Shown here: in pieces, positions 16,605 through 24,780 of the stretch | Numbering within the stretch: the first letter of the stretch is position 1 | Layout of the letters: every line of letters begins with the position of its first letter | Source: Polynucleobacter sp. MWH-S4W17 | Lineage (GTDB): Bacteria; Pseudomonadota; Gammaproteobacteria; Burkholderiales; Burkholderiaceae | Assembly: GCF_018687535.1 (NCBI RefSeq) | Contig: NZ_CP061295.1 | Coordinates: 310,001 to 374,000 of the forward strand | Reading direction: 5' to 3' | Length of the DNA stretch: 64,000 nt | The notes under the pieces: generated by a model | The model's database searches: none | The model's input: only the letters and a program-made list of their open reading frames with translations | What the model was told of the DNA's origin: nothing | Made by a program: the position numbers and the translations under genes

Positions 16605-17748
16605 ATTAAAGGTTATGACGATTGTTGGCACGCGACCAGAGGTTATCCGCTTATCGCGCGTGATGGCACTACTTGATGAGTATTGCGAACATACAATTGT
16701 CCATACTGGCCAAAATTATGATTATGAGCTAAATGAAGTATTTTTTACTGACCTCGGAATACGTAAGCCGGATATTTTTCTGGAGGCGGCCGGGGCAACG
16801 GCTGCCGAAACAATTGGACTGGTAATTATGGCGGCTGATAAAGCGATGCAGAAATATCAGCCGGAAGCGTTGTTATTGCTTGGGGATACCAATAGCTGTC
16901 TAGCTGCAATTGCAGCAAAGCGACGCAAGATCCCCATTTTCCATATGGAAGCGGGTAATCGCTGTTTTGACTTTCGAGTTCCAGAGGAAATTAATCGCCG
17001 TATCGTTGATCACACATCGGATATAAATCTGACTTATAGTGAAATTGCGCGGGAATACCTGTTACGAGAGGGGTTACCCCCCGATCAGGTGATCAAGACG
17101 GGCAGCCCAATGAGGGAGGTGATTGACTATTACAAGATGGGTATTGACTCGTCTGATGTGCTTTCTCGTTTAGCACTTCAAAGACATAACTATTTTGTAG
17201 TCAGTATGCATCGAGAAGAAAATGTAGACTCTTTTGAAAATCTTGAAAAACTTATTGGCATCTTAAATGCTTTAGCATCAAAATATAAAGAGCCGGTAAT
17301 TGTCTCTACCCACCCACGAACCCGGAAACGTTTAGATGTCTTTAAATTAAATACTCATCCACTGATTCAATTCATGAAGCCCTTTGGATTTCTTGATTAT
17401 ATAAAGTTGCAAACGGAAGCGCGCTGCGTTTTGTCTGATAGTGGAACCATCACCGAAGAATCTTCAATTTTAAACTTCCCAGCTCTGAATTTACGAGAGG
17501 TTCATGAGCGTCCAGAGGGTTTTGAAGAGGCGGCAGTAATGATGGTTGGGCTCAGTGTTGAGCGTGTTATTCAAGGATTGGCCATACTTGATGGTCAATC
17601 TCGCGGAGACAATCGTGATATTCGCTTGGTTGCAGATTATTCGGCTGAGAATGTATCAAATAAGGTGCTTCGAATTATCCAAAGTTATACAGATTTTATA
17701 AATCGGAAAGTGTGGCATAAAGACTCAAATAATCAAGCTGTGAAATAG
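16597..17748 (+). CDS. fnlC: UDP-N-acetyl-L-talosamine/FucNAc C2-epimerase (FnlC/WbjD type)
   Basis: 383 residues of the WecB-like UDP-GlcNAc 2-epimerase fold: IVGTRPEVIRLSRV, HTGQNYDYELNEVFF, LLLGDTNSCLAA, HMEAGNRCFDFRVPEEINRRIVDHTSDINL, and DSGTITEESSIL. The RLSRV start and GNRCFD...VPEEINRR combination separates WbjD/FnlC from housekeeping WecB. It makes UDP-L-FucNAc from the product of the two preceding enzymes. Start ATG 16597 overlaps fnlA. Confidence 0.9.
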   Translation: MLKLKVMTIVGTRPEVIRLSRVMALLDEYCEHTIVHTGQNYDYELNEVFFTDLGIRKPDIFLEAAGATAAETIGLVIMAADKAMQKYQPEALLLLGDTNSCLAAIAAKRRKIPIFHMEAGNRCFDFRVPEEINRRIVDHTSDINLTYSEIAREYLLREGLPPDQVIKTGSPMREVIDYYKMGIDSSDVLSRLALQRHNYFVVSMHREENVDSFENLEKLIGILNALASKYKEPVIVSTHPRTRKRLDVFKLNTHPLIQFMKPFGFLDYIKLQTEARCVLSDSGTITEESSILNFPALNLREVHERPEGFEEAAVMMVGLSVERVIQGLAILDGQSRGDNRDIRLVADYSAENVSNKVLRIIQSYTDFINRKVWHKDSNNQAVK

Positions 17749-17750
17749 TG

Positions 17751-18968
17751 ATGCGAGTTTTGATAGTTTCCCAGTATTTTTGGCCGGAATCCTTTCGGAT
17801 TAATGAGATTGCTTTGGCTCTTCGTGATGAAGGGTGTGATGTGATGGTTTTAACGGGTCAGCCAAACTATCCCGAAGGCGTCTCCTTTAGGGGGTATTCG
17901 TGGTGGTCCATAGGTAGTGAGAAATTTGAAGGGCTCACTATATTTCGTGTGCCACTGATTCCAAGGGGTAAGGCTGGCGCGATGCGTTTGGCTCTAAATT
18001 ATTTATCTTTTATTATTTTTGCAACATTCATTGGCCCATTTTTATTGCGAGGTCAAGAGATTGATAGGATATTTGTTTTTGGCCTATCCCCAATCCTTCA
18101 GGCTATACCAGGCATTTGGCTGGCGCACCTCAAGAGGGCGCCGCTAATTACTTGGGTACAAGATCTCTGGCCCGAAAGCCTAAGCGTCACTGGGTTCGTT
18201 AGCAATAAAATGATTCTCAAGATGGTGTCACGCTTAGTCTGTTGGATATATCGCAAAAGTGATTTAATCTTAGTCCAGTCACTAGCTTTTATTGACCCAG
18301 TCAAAAAAATGGCAGGACCCACACCAGTAAGGTATCACCCGAATCCCGGAGATTTTGCATTTTCAATGACTGAGAATGATTGCCCGCCCCCTTTTTCAGT
18401 TAAGTCCGGATTTAATGTTGTCTTTGCAGGGAATATGGGTGCCGTTCAATCGCTAGACACAATTCTTGGTGCGGCAGAAATTCTTCGCCAAGATAAAAGT
18501 ATTAAATTAATCATGGTTGGGGGTGGTAGCCGTGTTGAATGGCTTATGTCTGAGGTAGTTCGTCGAGGTCTAACTAACATAGACTTTCAGGGTCGCCTTC
18601 CACTGTCATTTATGCCGGCCATCATGGCTCAGGCATCAGCTTTACTAGTTAGTTTGAGCAGGGGTCAAATAATGAGCCAAACAATTCCCAGTAAGATTCA
18701 GGCTTATCTTGCTGCGGGAAGACCTATTATTGCGTCATTAGATGGTGAGGGTGGCCGTATTATTCTTGAGGCTGGTGCTGGAGTGGTGGCGCCTTCGGAA
18801 GATGTGCGAGGTTTGGCTAACGCCATACTTGAGTTGAGCGCTATGGGTAAAGATGAGCTTGCAGGAATGGGTCAAAAAGCACGAACTTACTATGAGGAAA
18901 ATTTTGAACCTAGACTCTTGGCTCAAAAGCTAAAGAAATTGTTGGCTATGAGACCAGGGGAATTCTAG
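17751..18968 (+). CDS. wbuB: WbuB-family glycosyltransferase (probable L-FucNAc transferase)
   Basis: 405 residues from ATG 17751, two bases after the fnlC stop; GTG 17748 overlaps the stop and is less likely. The opening VLIVSQYFWPESFRINEIA, then TGQPNYPEG and WVQDLWPESLSVTGF, match WbuB, the GT4-type enzyme that transfers L-FucNAc in E. coli O26 and similar loci. The C-terminal IPSKIQAYLAAGRPIIASLDGEGGRII carries the donor-binding region. Adjacency to the three FucNAc genes strongly supports this donor. Confidence 0.85.
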   Translation: MRVLIVSQYFWPESFRINEIALALRDEGCDVMVLTGQPNYPEGVSFRGYSWWSIGSEKFEGLTIFRVPLIPRGKAGAMRLALNYLSFIIFATFIGPFLLRGQEIDRIFVFGLSPILQAIPGIWLAHLKRAPLITWVQDLWPESLSVTGFVSNKMILKMVSRLVCWIYRKSDLILVQSLAFIDPVKKMAGPTPVRYHPNPGDFAFSMTENDCPPPFSVKSGFNVVFAGNMGAVQSLDTILGAAEILRQDKSIKLIMVGGGSRVEWLMSEVVRRGLTNIDFQGRLPLSFMPAIMAQASALLVSLSRGQIMSQTIPSKIQAYLAAGRPIIASLDGEGGRIILEAGAGVVAPSEDVRGLANAILELSAMGKDELAGMGQKARTYYEENFEPRLLAQKLKKLLAMRPGEF

Positions 18969-18987
18969 TGATTTCTAGTTCCCGTCT

Positions 18988-19548
18988 ATGAAGCGTATAT
19001 TTGATTTCTCTTGTGCCTTATGTGCCTCAGTTTTATTGGCTCTTCCCATTTTGATTGTAGCAATCATGGTTAGGTTAACGTCTTCAGGACCTATACTATA
19101 TTGGTCTGATCGTGTCGGTATGGCCAATGTTATTTTTAGGATGCCTAAATTTCGCACCATGCAAGTTGGCACTCCTGCTATAGCAACTCATTTACTTTCT
19201 GACTCAGGCCAATATTTAACGTCGGTAGGTTCATTTTTAAGAAAATCAAGTCTAGATGAATTGCCGCAACTATGGAGTATTTTGGTTGGTGATATGAGTT
19301 TTGTGGGCCCACGCCCAGCACTCTTTAATCAAGATGATTTAATCGCTTTGCGAACAGAGTATGGGGTGGATAAGTTAGTGCCAGGATTAACTGGTTGGGC
19401 TCAAGTAAATGGCCGCGATGAATTATCAATCCCAATTAAAGTGCAATATGAGGTGGAGTATCTCAATAAGCAGTCTTTCTGGTTTGATATGAGGATACTG
19501 GGCTTAACCTTTTTAAAGGTTGTTCGGCGAACTGGAGTTTCTCATTAG
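18988..19548 (+). CDS. Monotopic phosphoglycosyl transferase (bacterial sugar transferase, PglC/WcaJ C-domain type)
   Basis: 186 residues, the minimal form without extra membrane helices. KRIFDFSCALCASVLLALPILIVAIMVRL is the re-entrant membrane helix, followed by PKFRTM, the catalytic Asp-Glu dyad in SSLDELPQLWSIL, and GDMSFVGPRPAL. It starts repeat-unit assembly by moving a sugar-1-phosphate from a UDP-sugar to undecaprenyl phosphate at the inner membrane. The following CapD/WbpM-type dehydratase suggests the first sugar is a 6-deoxy-HexNAc such as QuiNAc or FucNAc. Confidence 0.9.
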   Translation: MKRIFDFSCALCASVLLALPILIVAIMVRLTSSGPILYWSDRVGMANVIFRMPKFRTMQVGTPAIATHLLSDSGQYLTSVGSFLRKSSLDELPQLWSILVGDMSFVGPRPALFNQDDLIALRTEYGVDKLVPGLTGWAQVNGRDELSIPIKVQYEVEYLNKQSFWFDMRILGLTFLKVVRRTGVSH

Positions 19549-19671
19549 ACTTACGGGGTTATTCACCATCTTTTGTAGTGCTACTGGGTCAGTTAGATTG
19601 CTTTCCGCTAGGAATGATTGTTTTGATTATATTTCGCTGGCATGCGCAATATGGCGCCATTAACACGCCAT

Positions 19672-19700
19672 TTCACTTATTTTGGTATGTAATTTATAAT
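19672..19700 (+). promoter_or_regulatory. Sigma70-type promoter directly in front of the 4,6-dehydratase gene
   Basis: TTCACT at 19672-19677 and a perfect TATAAT at 19695-19700 are separated by 17 bp. Only six bases separate the -10 box from the GTG start at 19707, so the transcript would begin at or next to the start codon. There is no Shine-Dalgarno sequence in between, consistent with a leaderless mRNA. Confidence 0.5.
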
Positions 19701-19706
19701 TAATCA

Positions 19707-21692
19707 GTGCCAATTACTGCATCCAAAAAGTCCCTATTAAGTCTGCCCCGTTTTGTTAAGCGGGCTGTTGCGATGTTTTTCGATACCTTGCTTTGTGCAT
19801 TTACTGTTTGGCTAGCTTTTGGTCTTCGATTGGATCAATGGGGTCATTTTCAAGGTAGTCAATGGTGGACATTCATATTTGCCATTGGATTTTCATTTCC
19901 CCTCTTTATTGTTTTTGGCTTATACCGAGCCATTTTTAGGTATGTTGGCTCGGCAGCTCTTGCATCCATGGCGCGTGTTTTTATCATCTACACCAGTTTA
20001 TTTTTCTGTGCATTTACGCTGATTGGCGTCGATGGCGTACCAAGGTCCATTGGCATTATTCAGCCCATATTGTTATTTATCGCAATTGGAGCTAGTCGAT
20101 ATTTTGTACGCCATTGGTTAGGCGGCATGAATAGTATTCAAAAGTCATTGCACAGGGCTCAACCTGTTGCACTCATCTACGGGGCTGGGTCAGCCGGCCG
20201 TCAGCTGGCAGCAGGATTGGCCAGCAATAAAGAGATCTTGGTTAAAGCTTTTATTGACGACGATCCCCATTTGCAAGGAAGTACTATTAATGGGGTTTCT
20301 GTGTATCCCAACGACGGTATGCAAGAGCTTATCGACCGACTTGATATTACCGATGTGCTTCTAGCCATTCCTTCTGCAAGTCAGGCGCGAAGAAGCGAGA
20401 TTATTGCCTCATTAAATGGACGTGGGGTGCGTGTTCGCACCTTGCCGGGGTTGATTGATATTGCCTCTGGTCGAGTCAGGATATCGGACTTACATGATTT
20501 GGATATGAATGACTTGCTCGGTAGGGCGGTAGTGCCGCCTGAAGTGAGGCTATTAGAAAAAAATATTCGCGATCAGGTTGTTTTGGTAACTGGGGCTGGA
20601 GGCTCAATTGGTAGCGAGCTATGTCGGCAGATCATTAAATTCTCTCCAAAATCTTTAGTTCTAATTGATAACAGTGAGCACTCCCTCTATCTTATCTATG
20701 AGGAATTAAAGAAGGCTCTTATTGAGCTCGAGGATGATCGTTTGGCTGCAGTTGGTGGCGATCAACTTTCATTATCCCATTCAGTTTTTCCAATTAAGTT
20801 GGTGCCTTGCTTGGCTTCAGTGCGCGATGGCGATCTGCTATTGAAGATCTTTAGAGCTCATCAGCCGGCTACGGTCTTTCATGCCGCAGCATATAAACAT
20901 GTTCCATTGGTGGAGCAAAACCCGGCTGAAGGAATTCGAAATAATGTTTTTGGAACCTTCACTTGCGCCCAGGTGAGCTTAGAGTGCGGCATATCCCAAT
21001 TTATTTTGGTGAGTACTGATAAGGCTGTTAGGCCAACGAATGTCATGGGTGCCAGCAAGCGAATTGCCGAGCTAATATTGCAGGCTATGGCTGAGATCGC
21101 TGCTAACGGCGAACATTCAACGAATTTTTCGATGGTGCGATTTGGTAATGTATTAGGCTCCTCTGGCTCTGTGGCGCCACTTTTCAGTGCTCAAATTGCG
21201 GCAGGTGGACCTATTACCCTCACACATTCTGAAGTGACGCGTTATTTCATGACGATTCCTGAAGCGGCGCAGTTGGTGATTCAGGCTAGTGCAATGGCTG
21301 TTGGAGGTGATGTCTTTGTATTGGACATGGGCGAGCCTGTGCGTATTTATGATTTGGCAGTCAAGATGGTGTATTTATCGGGTCTATTGGTCAAAGATGA
21401 AGCTCATCCTCATGGTGATATAGAGATTGAAGTTACAGGATTACGTCCAGGGGAAAAGCTTTATGAAGAACTCTTGATTGGTGATAATCCGCAGCCAACG
21501 ACTCATCCAAAAATTATGAAGGCCCATGAGGAGTTTTTATCTTGGGGCGATTTACAACAAGAACTTGAAAAACTTAATGTTGCCTTAGATGCATCTGATA
21601 GTGATTTGATTAGAGGGATGCTGAAAAAATTAGTTCCCGGCTACAAACCTAATGGCGATACAGTAGATTGGAATGGGGGTCCTAAGCAATGA
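19707..21692 (+). CDS. Membrane-bound UDP-GlcNAc 4,6-dehydratase, CapD/WbpM/PglF family
   Basis: 661 residues. Four N-terminal membrane helices (about residues 17-135) precede a CoA-binding-like Rossmann segment (IYGAGSAGRQLAAGL) and the catalytic SDR domain: VLVTGAGGSIGSELCRQI near 293, HAAAYKHVPLVE and TDKAVRPTNVMGASKR. The motif lacks the usual catalytic tyrosine, as is normal for the large 4,6-dehydratases. It makes a UDP-4-keto-6-deoxy-HexNAc at the inner membrane. The GTG start keeps the conserved LLSLPRFVKRAVAMFFD opening; ATG 19773 would remove it. Last gene of the polysaccharide locus. Confidence 0.88.
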   Translation: MPITASKKSLLSLPRFVKRAVAMFFDTLLCAFTVWLAFGLRLDQWGHFQGSQWWTFIFAIGFSFPLFIVFGLYRAIFRYVGSAALASMARVFIIYTSLFFCAFTLIGVDGVPRSIGIIQPILLFIAIGASRYFVRHWLGGMNSIQKSLHRAQPVALIYGAGSAGRQLAAGLASNKEILVKAFIDDDPHLQGSTINGVSVYPNDGMQELIDRLDITDVLLAIPSASQARRSEIIASLNGRGVRVRTLPGLIDIASGRVRISDLHDLDMNDLLGRAVVPPEVRLLEKNIRDQVVLVTGAGGSIGSELCRQIIKFSPKSLVLIDNSEHSLYLIYEELKKALIELEDDRLAAVGGDQLSLSHSVFPIKLVPCLASVRDGDLLLKIFRAHQPATVFHAAAYKHVPLVEQNPAEGIRNNVFGTFTCAQVSLECGISQFILVSTDKAVRPTNVMGASKRIAELILQAMAEIAANGEHSTNFSMVRFGNVLGSSGSVAPLFSAQIAAGGPITLTHSEVTRYFMTIPEAAQLVIQASAMAVGGDVFVLDMGEPVRIYDLAVKMVYLSGLLVKDEAHPHGDIEIEVTGLRPGEKLYEELLIGDNPQPTTHPKIMKAHEEFLSWGDLQQELEKLNVALDASDSDLIRGMLKKLVPGYKPNGDTVDWNGGPKQ

Positions 21693-21950
21693 GCACCCCA
21701 TTTAAGATCGAATTTTTTGGTATGGCTTTGATGGATTTGCGCAACCGCAATTGTAATATTGCTAATAAATATTAAAAACAGGGTGTTAGTAATGCGAATG
21801 GCGTTTAGATTGCGCTTTGTGATCATTGATTTTTTATATTGGTCACTAGCGAATCATCTATTTCTTTCAAAACAATACGTAATTGGCTGGTAATGAGACA
21901 TTGAGTTTGGTTTACGCTTATTAGCTGAGCAAATTCCAAGGAAAACATCA

Positions 21951-22082
21951 ATGCTATCAATTGAGTACGTTAATAAAAGAGTGCGCCTATTCCGAATAGA
22001 GTTAAGCCCCTTGGTTTTAGCTATTCTTGCACTTGTAATGCTCTTGTGGCAACTCCTCAGTTTCTTGAGAATGATTAAATGA
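21951..22082 (+). CDS. Small single-span membrane protein (43 aa)
   Basis: An ATG at 21951 has a good AAGGA eight bases upstream. The frame runs 43 codons to TGA at 22080-22082. The product has a basic N-terminal part (residues 8-14, NKRVRLF), then one hydrophobic helix rich in Leu, Ala and Val (about residues 19-38). It stands alone in the 495-bp gap 21693-22187, in which I see nothing else convincing. No family recognised. It may be a genuine small protein or a chance ORF. Confidence 0.4.
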   Translation: MLSIEYVNKRVRLFRIELSPLVLAILALVMLLWQLLSFLRMIK

Positions 22083-22187
22083 TCTTTGCCAGGCGTATCT
22101 CATTAAGAATAGATAAACAATTCTGATGAGTGGATGACCAAACAAGTTTTGTGGCAAATTGCTACCTTTGCTCTAGCTGCTTTCTAA

Positions 22188-23207
22188 TTACGGTACTAAG
22201 CTTAAGAACAAATATTCCAAGAAGATGATGATGTGAACTACACCTTGTAAGAGGGTAGTTCTACCAATCGCTAGTGTTAGTGCCCCAATAAAGAATGACA
22301 AATACATCAGTGTCATATTGAGATCGCTAATTCCTAGGCTTAACGGAAGATTAAAGAAGATCGCAATGGCGGCAACTGTGGGGATGGTTAAGCCAATACT
22401 CGCTAAGGCCGAGCCTAGGGCCAAGTTCAAACTACTTTGCAATCGATTGGCCTTGGCTGCTCTAACAGCCGCAAAGCCCTCTGGCATTAATACCAGTAGT
22501 GCAATAGCGATACCCACAATCGTTTTAGGCGCACCAGCAGCAGCAACACCGCGCTCAATGGCTGGACTCAGTAGCTCCGCAAGGCCTACTACGGTAATCA
22601 GAGAGAGTATTAGTAGTGCTCCACTAACCGCAGTCTTCAAATTGCTTGGTTTGAGAGCATGAAAATTACTATCCGTTTTTTTATCTTCTGCCTTAGGAAG
22701 GTAGTAGTCGCGATGACTGACAGTCTGGAAGAAGAGAAATGCAATATAAAGAGCAAATGAAGCGATGCCAGCAAATGCTAATTGGCTCTTGGTGAAATCT
22801 GGCCCAGGCGTACTCACAGTAACAATTGGCATGACCAAAATAAAGGTCGCAAGAGCAGTTAATACCGCTAATGCTGAGTTCGTGCCTTCGTTACGGAAAG
22901 TCATCTCATGATGCGTTAAGCCACCCATAAAAATACAGAGGCCAATCACACCATTGATCACAATCATGACTGTGGCAAACACTGCATCACGAGCAATGAA
23001 TTCAGATCCATCATGACCAGCGAGCATCATGGAGATAATGAGGGATACCTCAATAATGGTGACGCTAATCGACAGTATCAGTGTGCCAAATGGCTCACCA
23101 GTTTTATGGGCAATCACTTCAGCATGGTGAACAGCTGAGAGAACTGCTCCAATCAGCGTTATGCTCATGAGGGCAATGAACCAAGTTTGGCTGAGTAAGT
23201 TAGTCAT
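22188..23207 (-). CDS. chaA: Ca2+/H+ (cation/proton) antiporter, ChaA-like
   Basis: 339 residues with about ten to eleven membrane segments. Two inverted alpha-repeat motifs of the CaCA superfamily are visible: HKTGEPFGTLILSISVTIIEVSLI with a conserved acidic residue near residue 53, and GIAIALLVLMPEGFAAVRAAKANRLQSSLNLALGSALASIGL in the second half. Inner-membrane exchange of Ca2+, Na+ or K+ for protons is the family role. It is transcribed alone and divergently from cbiX. Confidence 0.85.
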   Translation of the reverse strand: MTNLLSQTWFIALMSITLIGAVLSAVHHAEVIAHKTGEPFGTLILSISVTIIEVSLIISMMLAGHDGSEFIARDAVFATVMIVINGVIGLCIFMGGLTHHEMTFRNEGTNSALAVLTALATFILVMPIVTVSTPGPDFTKSQLAFAGIASFALYIAFLFFQTVSHRDYYLPKAEDKKTDSNFHALKPSNLKTAVSGALLILSLITVVGLAELLSPAIERGVAAAGAPKTIVGIAIALLVLMPEGFAAVRAAKANRLQSSLNLALGSALASIGLTIPTVAAIAIFFNLPLSLGISDLNMTLMYLSFFIGALTLAIGRTTLLQGVVHIIIFLEYLFLSLVP

Positions 23208-23282
23208 AGGCTGTCTGATCTGATCTTCAAAATAAGGTTAAGCTAGCGGTGAAAGCATATTAATGAGAGTGTATAGCCATCC

Positions 23283-23651
23283 ATGAAAGCCATTATCTTA
23301 TTTGGGCACGGTGCCCGTGATAACCGCTGGCGCGAGCCTTTTGATCGTTTGGCTGCTTTATGGCAAGAGCAGCATCCCAGCACACCTGTAGAGTTGGCTT
23401 TCTTGGAAATGATGCAGCCATCATTAGAGGGGGCGGTGACTTCTTTGGCTGCCGGTGGTGCCACTCAAATTACTGTAGTGCCTGTTTTCTTTGGGCAGGG
23501 CGGTCACCTGCGAAATGATTTTCCAGTATTGCTGGAAGAATGCCGAGGTAAATTCCCCGGCATTCAATTAGGCGCTACGCCTGCTGTTGGCGAGGATTTG
23601 GCTGTCTTGCAGGCGATTGTCGATTTTGGGGGGCGAAATATAGGGTTGTAA
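23283..23651 (+). CDS. cbiX: Sirohydrochlorin chelatase (CbiX/SirB type, short form)
   Basis: 122 residues, the single-domain CbiX-S/SirB size. ILFGHGARDNRW carries the metal-binding His near residue 9, ELAFLEMMQPSLEGAV follows, and VVPVFFGQGGHLRNDFP carries the second conserved His. It inserts iron (or cobalt) into sirohydrochlorin. The siroheme made would serve the CysI-type sulfite reductase encoded nearby, with the methyltransferase CobA also in the block. Cytoplasmic. Confidence 0.85.
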   Translation: MKAIILFGHGARDNRWREPFDRLAALWQEQHPSTPVELAFLEMMQPSLEGAVTSLAAGGATQITVVPVFFGQGGHLRNDFPVLLEECRGKFPGIQLGATPAVGEDLAVLQAIVDFGGRNIGL

Positions 23652-23664
23652 TTATTAGCCATAC

Positions 23665-23707
23665 TTGTAATACAGGTATGTATTATAATTACATACCTGT
23701 ATTACAA
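23665..23707. promoter_or_regulatory. Perfect 18-bp inverted repeat, operator of tumE-tumA
   Basis: TTGTAATACAGGTATGTA at 23665-23682 is exactly mirrored at 23690-23707, with a 7-bp centre. A perfect TATAAT (23684-23689) lies in that centre, so a protein bound here would cover the promoter. The toxin start is seven bases beyond the right arm. TA antitoxins normally repress their own operon, so TumA is the likely ligand. Confidence 0.7.
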
Positions 23708-23713
23708 TGAAGT

Positions 23714-24055
23714 ATGACAAAAAAAGTTAGGCCTCAGCTTGAATCCTTAATTGAACGAGAAGCATTTAAGTTAAAGGCAGGTAGCGGTGGCGGTGTTTTG
23801 AGCTTTGAAGTGTGGGGTTATATTAGTGAGGGTAAAACAGTAGTGACTCGCTATAACCTGGCATATATCAATCGGTTGATTTGCCAAAAAGATAATGGCA
23901 GAGTGCTTGGATTTGACAATGCTCATGACTATCACCACAAGCATTACATGGGTAAGGTGACCCCAGTAACTTTTGTAAGTTATGAAAAAACATTAGAACG
24001 TTTTGAAAAAGAGTGGCAAGAAATTATCAAGGAAGTAAAAAAGGGTAAAAAATGA
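23714..24055 (+). CDS. tumE: TumE-family toxin of a toxin-antitoxin pair
   Basis: 113 residues. The pattern VVTRYNLAYINRLICQKDNGRVLGFDNAHDYHHKHYMGKVTPVTF is characteristic of the TumE/DUF6516 toxins. The GYDNAH and HHxH residues are probably catalytic, but the biochemistry is not established to my knowledge. It overlaps the antitoxin by four bases (ATGA), and toxin-first order is the family rule. It is preceded by a strong palindromic operator. Confidence 0.8.
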   Translation: MTKKVRPQLESLIEREAFKLKAGSGGGVLSFEVWGYISEGKTVVTRYNLAYINRLICQKDNGRVLGFDNAHDYHHKHYMGKVTPVTFVSYEKTLERFEKEWQEIIKEVKKGKK

Positions 24056-24426
24056 TAAAGATGATAATTCGTACCGATACCGTTGAGGGCTTCTTTGATC
24101 GCGCTAAAAAGGCCGCCCAAAAAAGTGATCGTGGAGAGGCGCTCAAGAAATCGGCCACCTTTTCGTTTGAAGACCCGCAAGAGATGTTTATGGTGCTATC
24201 TGAGGCGCGTAGACGTCTAATGCTGGAGGTGATGAATGAGCCCAAAACTATTACGCAATTAAGTCATAAATTACACCGTGATCGCTCTGCTATTAATAAA
24301 GATATTGGACTGTTAGAAAAGATTGGCCTTTTGGTGTCACAAAAGATTAGTAACCCAGGACATGGTATCGAAAAGATGGTTCAAACAGTTGCACCCAAGA
24401 TTGAAATGATTGCAACTTTAGGTTAA
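24052..24426 (+). CDS. tumA: TumA-family antitoxin with winged helix-turn-helix
   Basis: 124 residues, coupled to tumE. The C-terminal half has a winged HTH: LSEARRRLMLEVMNEPKTITQLSHKLHRDRSAINKDIGLLEKIGLLVSQ, residues about 50-98. The N-terminal 45 residues (TVEGFFDRAKKAAQKSDRG...) likely form the toxin-neutralising region. It should repress its own promoter at the inverted repeat 23665-23707 and neutralise TumE. An alternative start is ATG 24061. Confidence 0.8.
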   Translation: MIKMIIRTDTVEGFFDRAKKAAQKSDRGEALKKSATFSFEDPQEMFMVLSEARRRLMLEVMNEPKTITQLSHKLHRDRSAINKDIGLLEKIGLLVSQKISNPGHGIEKMVQTVAPKIEMIATLG

Positions 24427-24479
24427 CCCTTCTAACTTGCTTTCTGCAAGCATTCATCCATTTTTTCCTCAGTAGTATC

Positions 24480-24660
24480 TGAGGCCAATGTGCGAGAGGT
24501 TCTCAAAGCCTAACCAATTATGATGAGGGCAGGCGATGCGCTATCAAACCATTGATCTGCTTTGCTTGCAGCAAACTGTTGTAAGGTGCTCGTCCATAAA
24601 CGCTCGCGTGCTATGCCCACTGCTTCCAAGATTTGTACCGGCGTGTTTTGAATTTTGCGC
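24480..24660 (-). pseudogene. Decayed second copy of the 3' end of cobA
   Basis: Read on the minus strand, this stretch gives NTPVQILEAVGIARERLW, then TSTLQQFAASKADQWFDS and ASPALIIIG, followed by a TAG (24512-24510) where the intact cobA has Glu. The intact gene 1 kb away reads STPVQILEAVSTPRERLW, STLEELAAGKADQWFDS and SPALIMIGEALAA at the same places. DNA identity is highest between 24512-24565 and 25503-25556. No start or catalytic part is present. The fragment flanks the tum/hig insertion on the cbiX side. Confidence 0.75.
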
Positions 24661-24706
24661 AAGAAGCATTTAGTTTGTTTGAGGCAATTAGGCCTTAATT
24701 AAGACC

Positions 24707-24755
24707 TTGCTAAATGTAATGATATACATTACATTGTAATTAAATACATTACAAT
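24707..24755. promoter_or_regulatory. Two adjacent inverted repeats, operator/promoter of higB-higA
   Basis: AATGTAATG (24713-24721) and CATTACATT (24727-24735) form the first palindrome. TTGTAAT (24734-24740) and ATTACAA (24748-24754) form the second. A plausible promoter, TTGCTA at 24707-24712, 17 bp, TACATT at 24730-24735, is covered by the first palindrome. The start of higB is 26 bp further on. The rest of the gap 24427-24780 holds only the cobA remnant. Confidence 0.6.
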
Positions 24756-24780
24756 AAGAGATTGAGTGTTAGAGGTGTTA

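Noticed and set aside
22318-22662. 114-codon + strand frame opposite the antiporter gene
   Set aside because: Antisense to conserved CaCA repeat segments and without independent signals.
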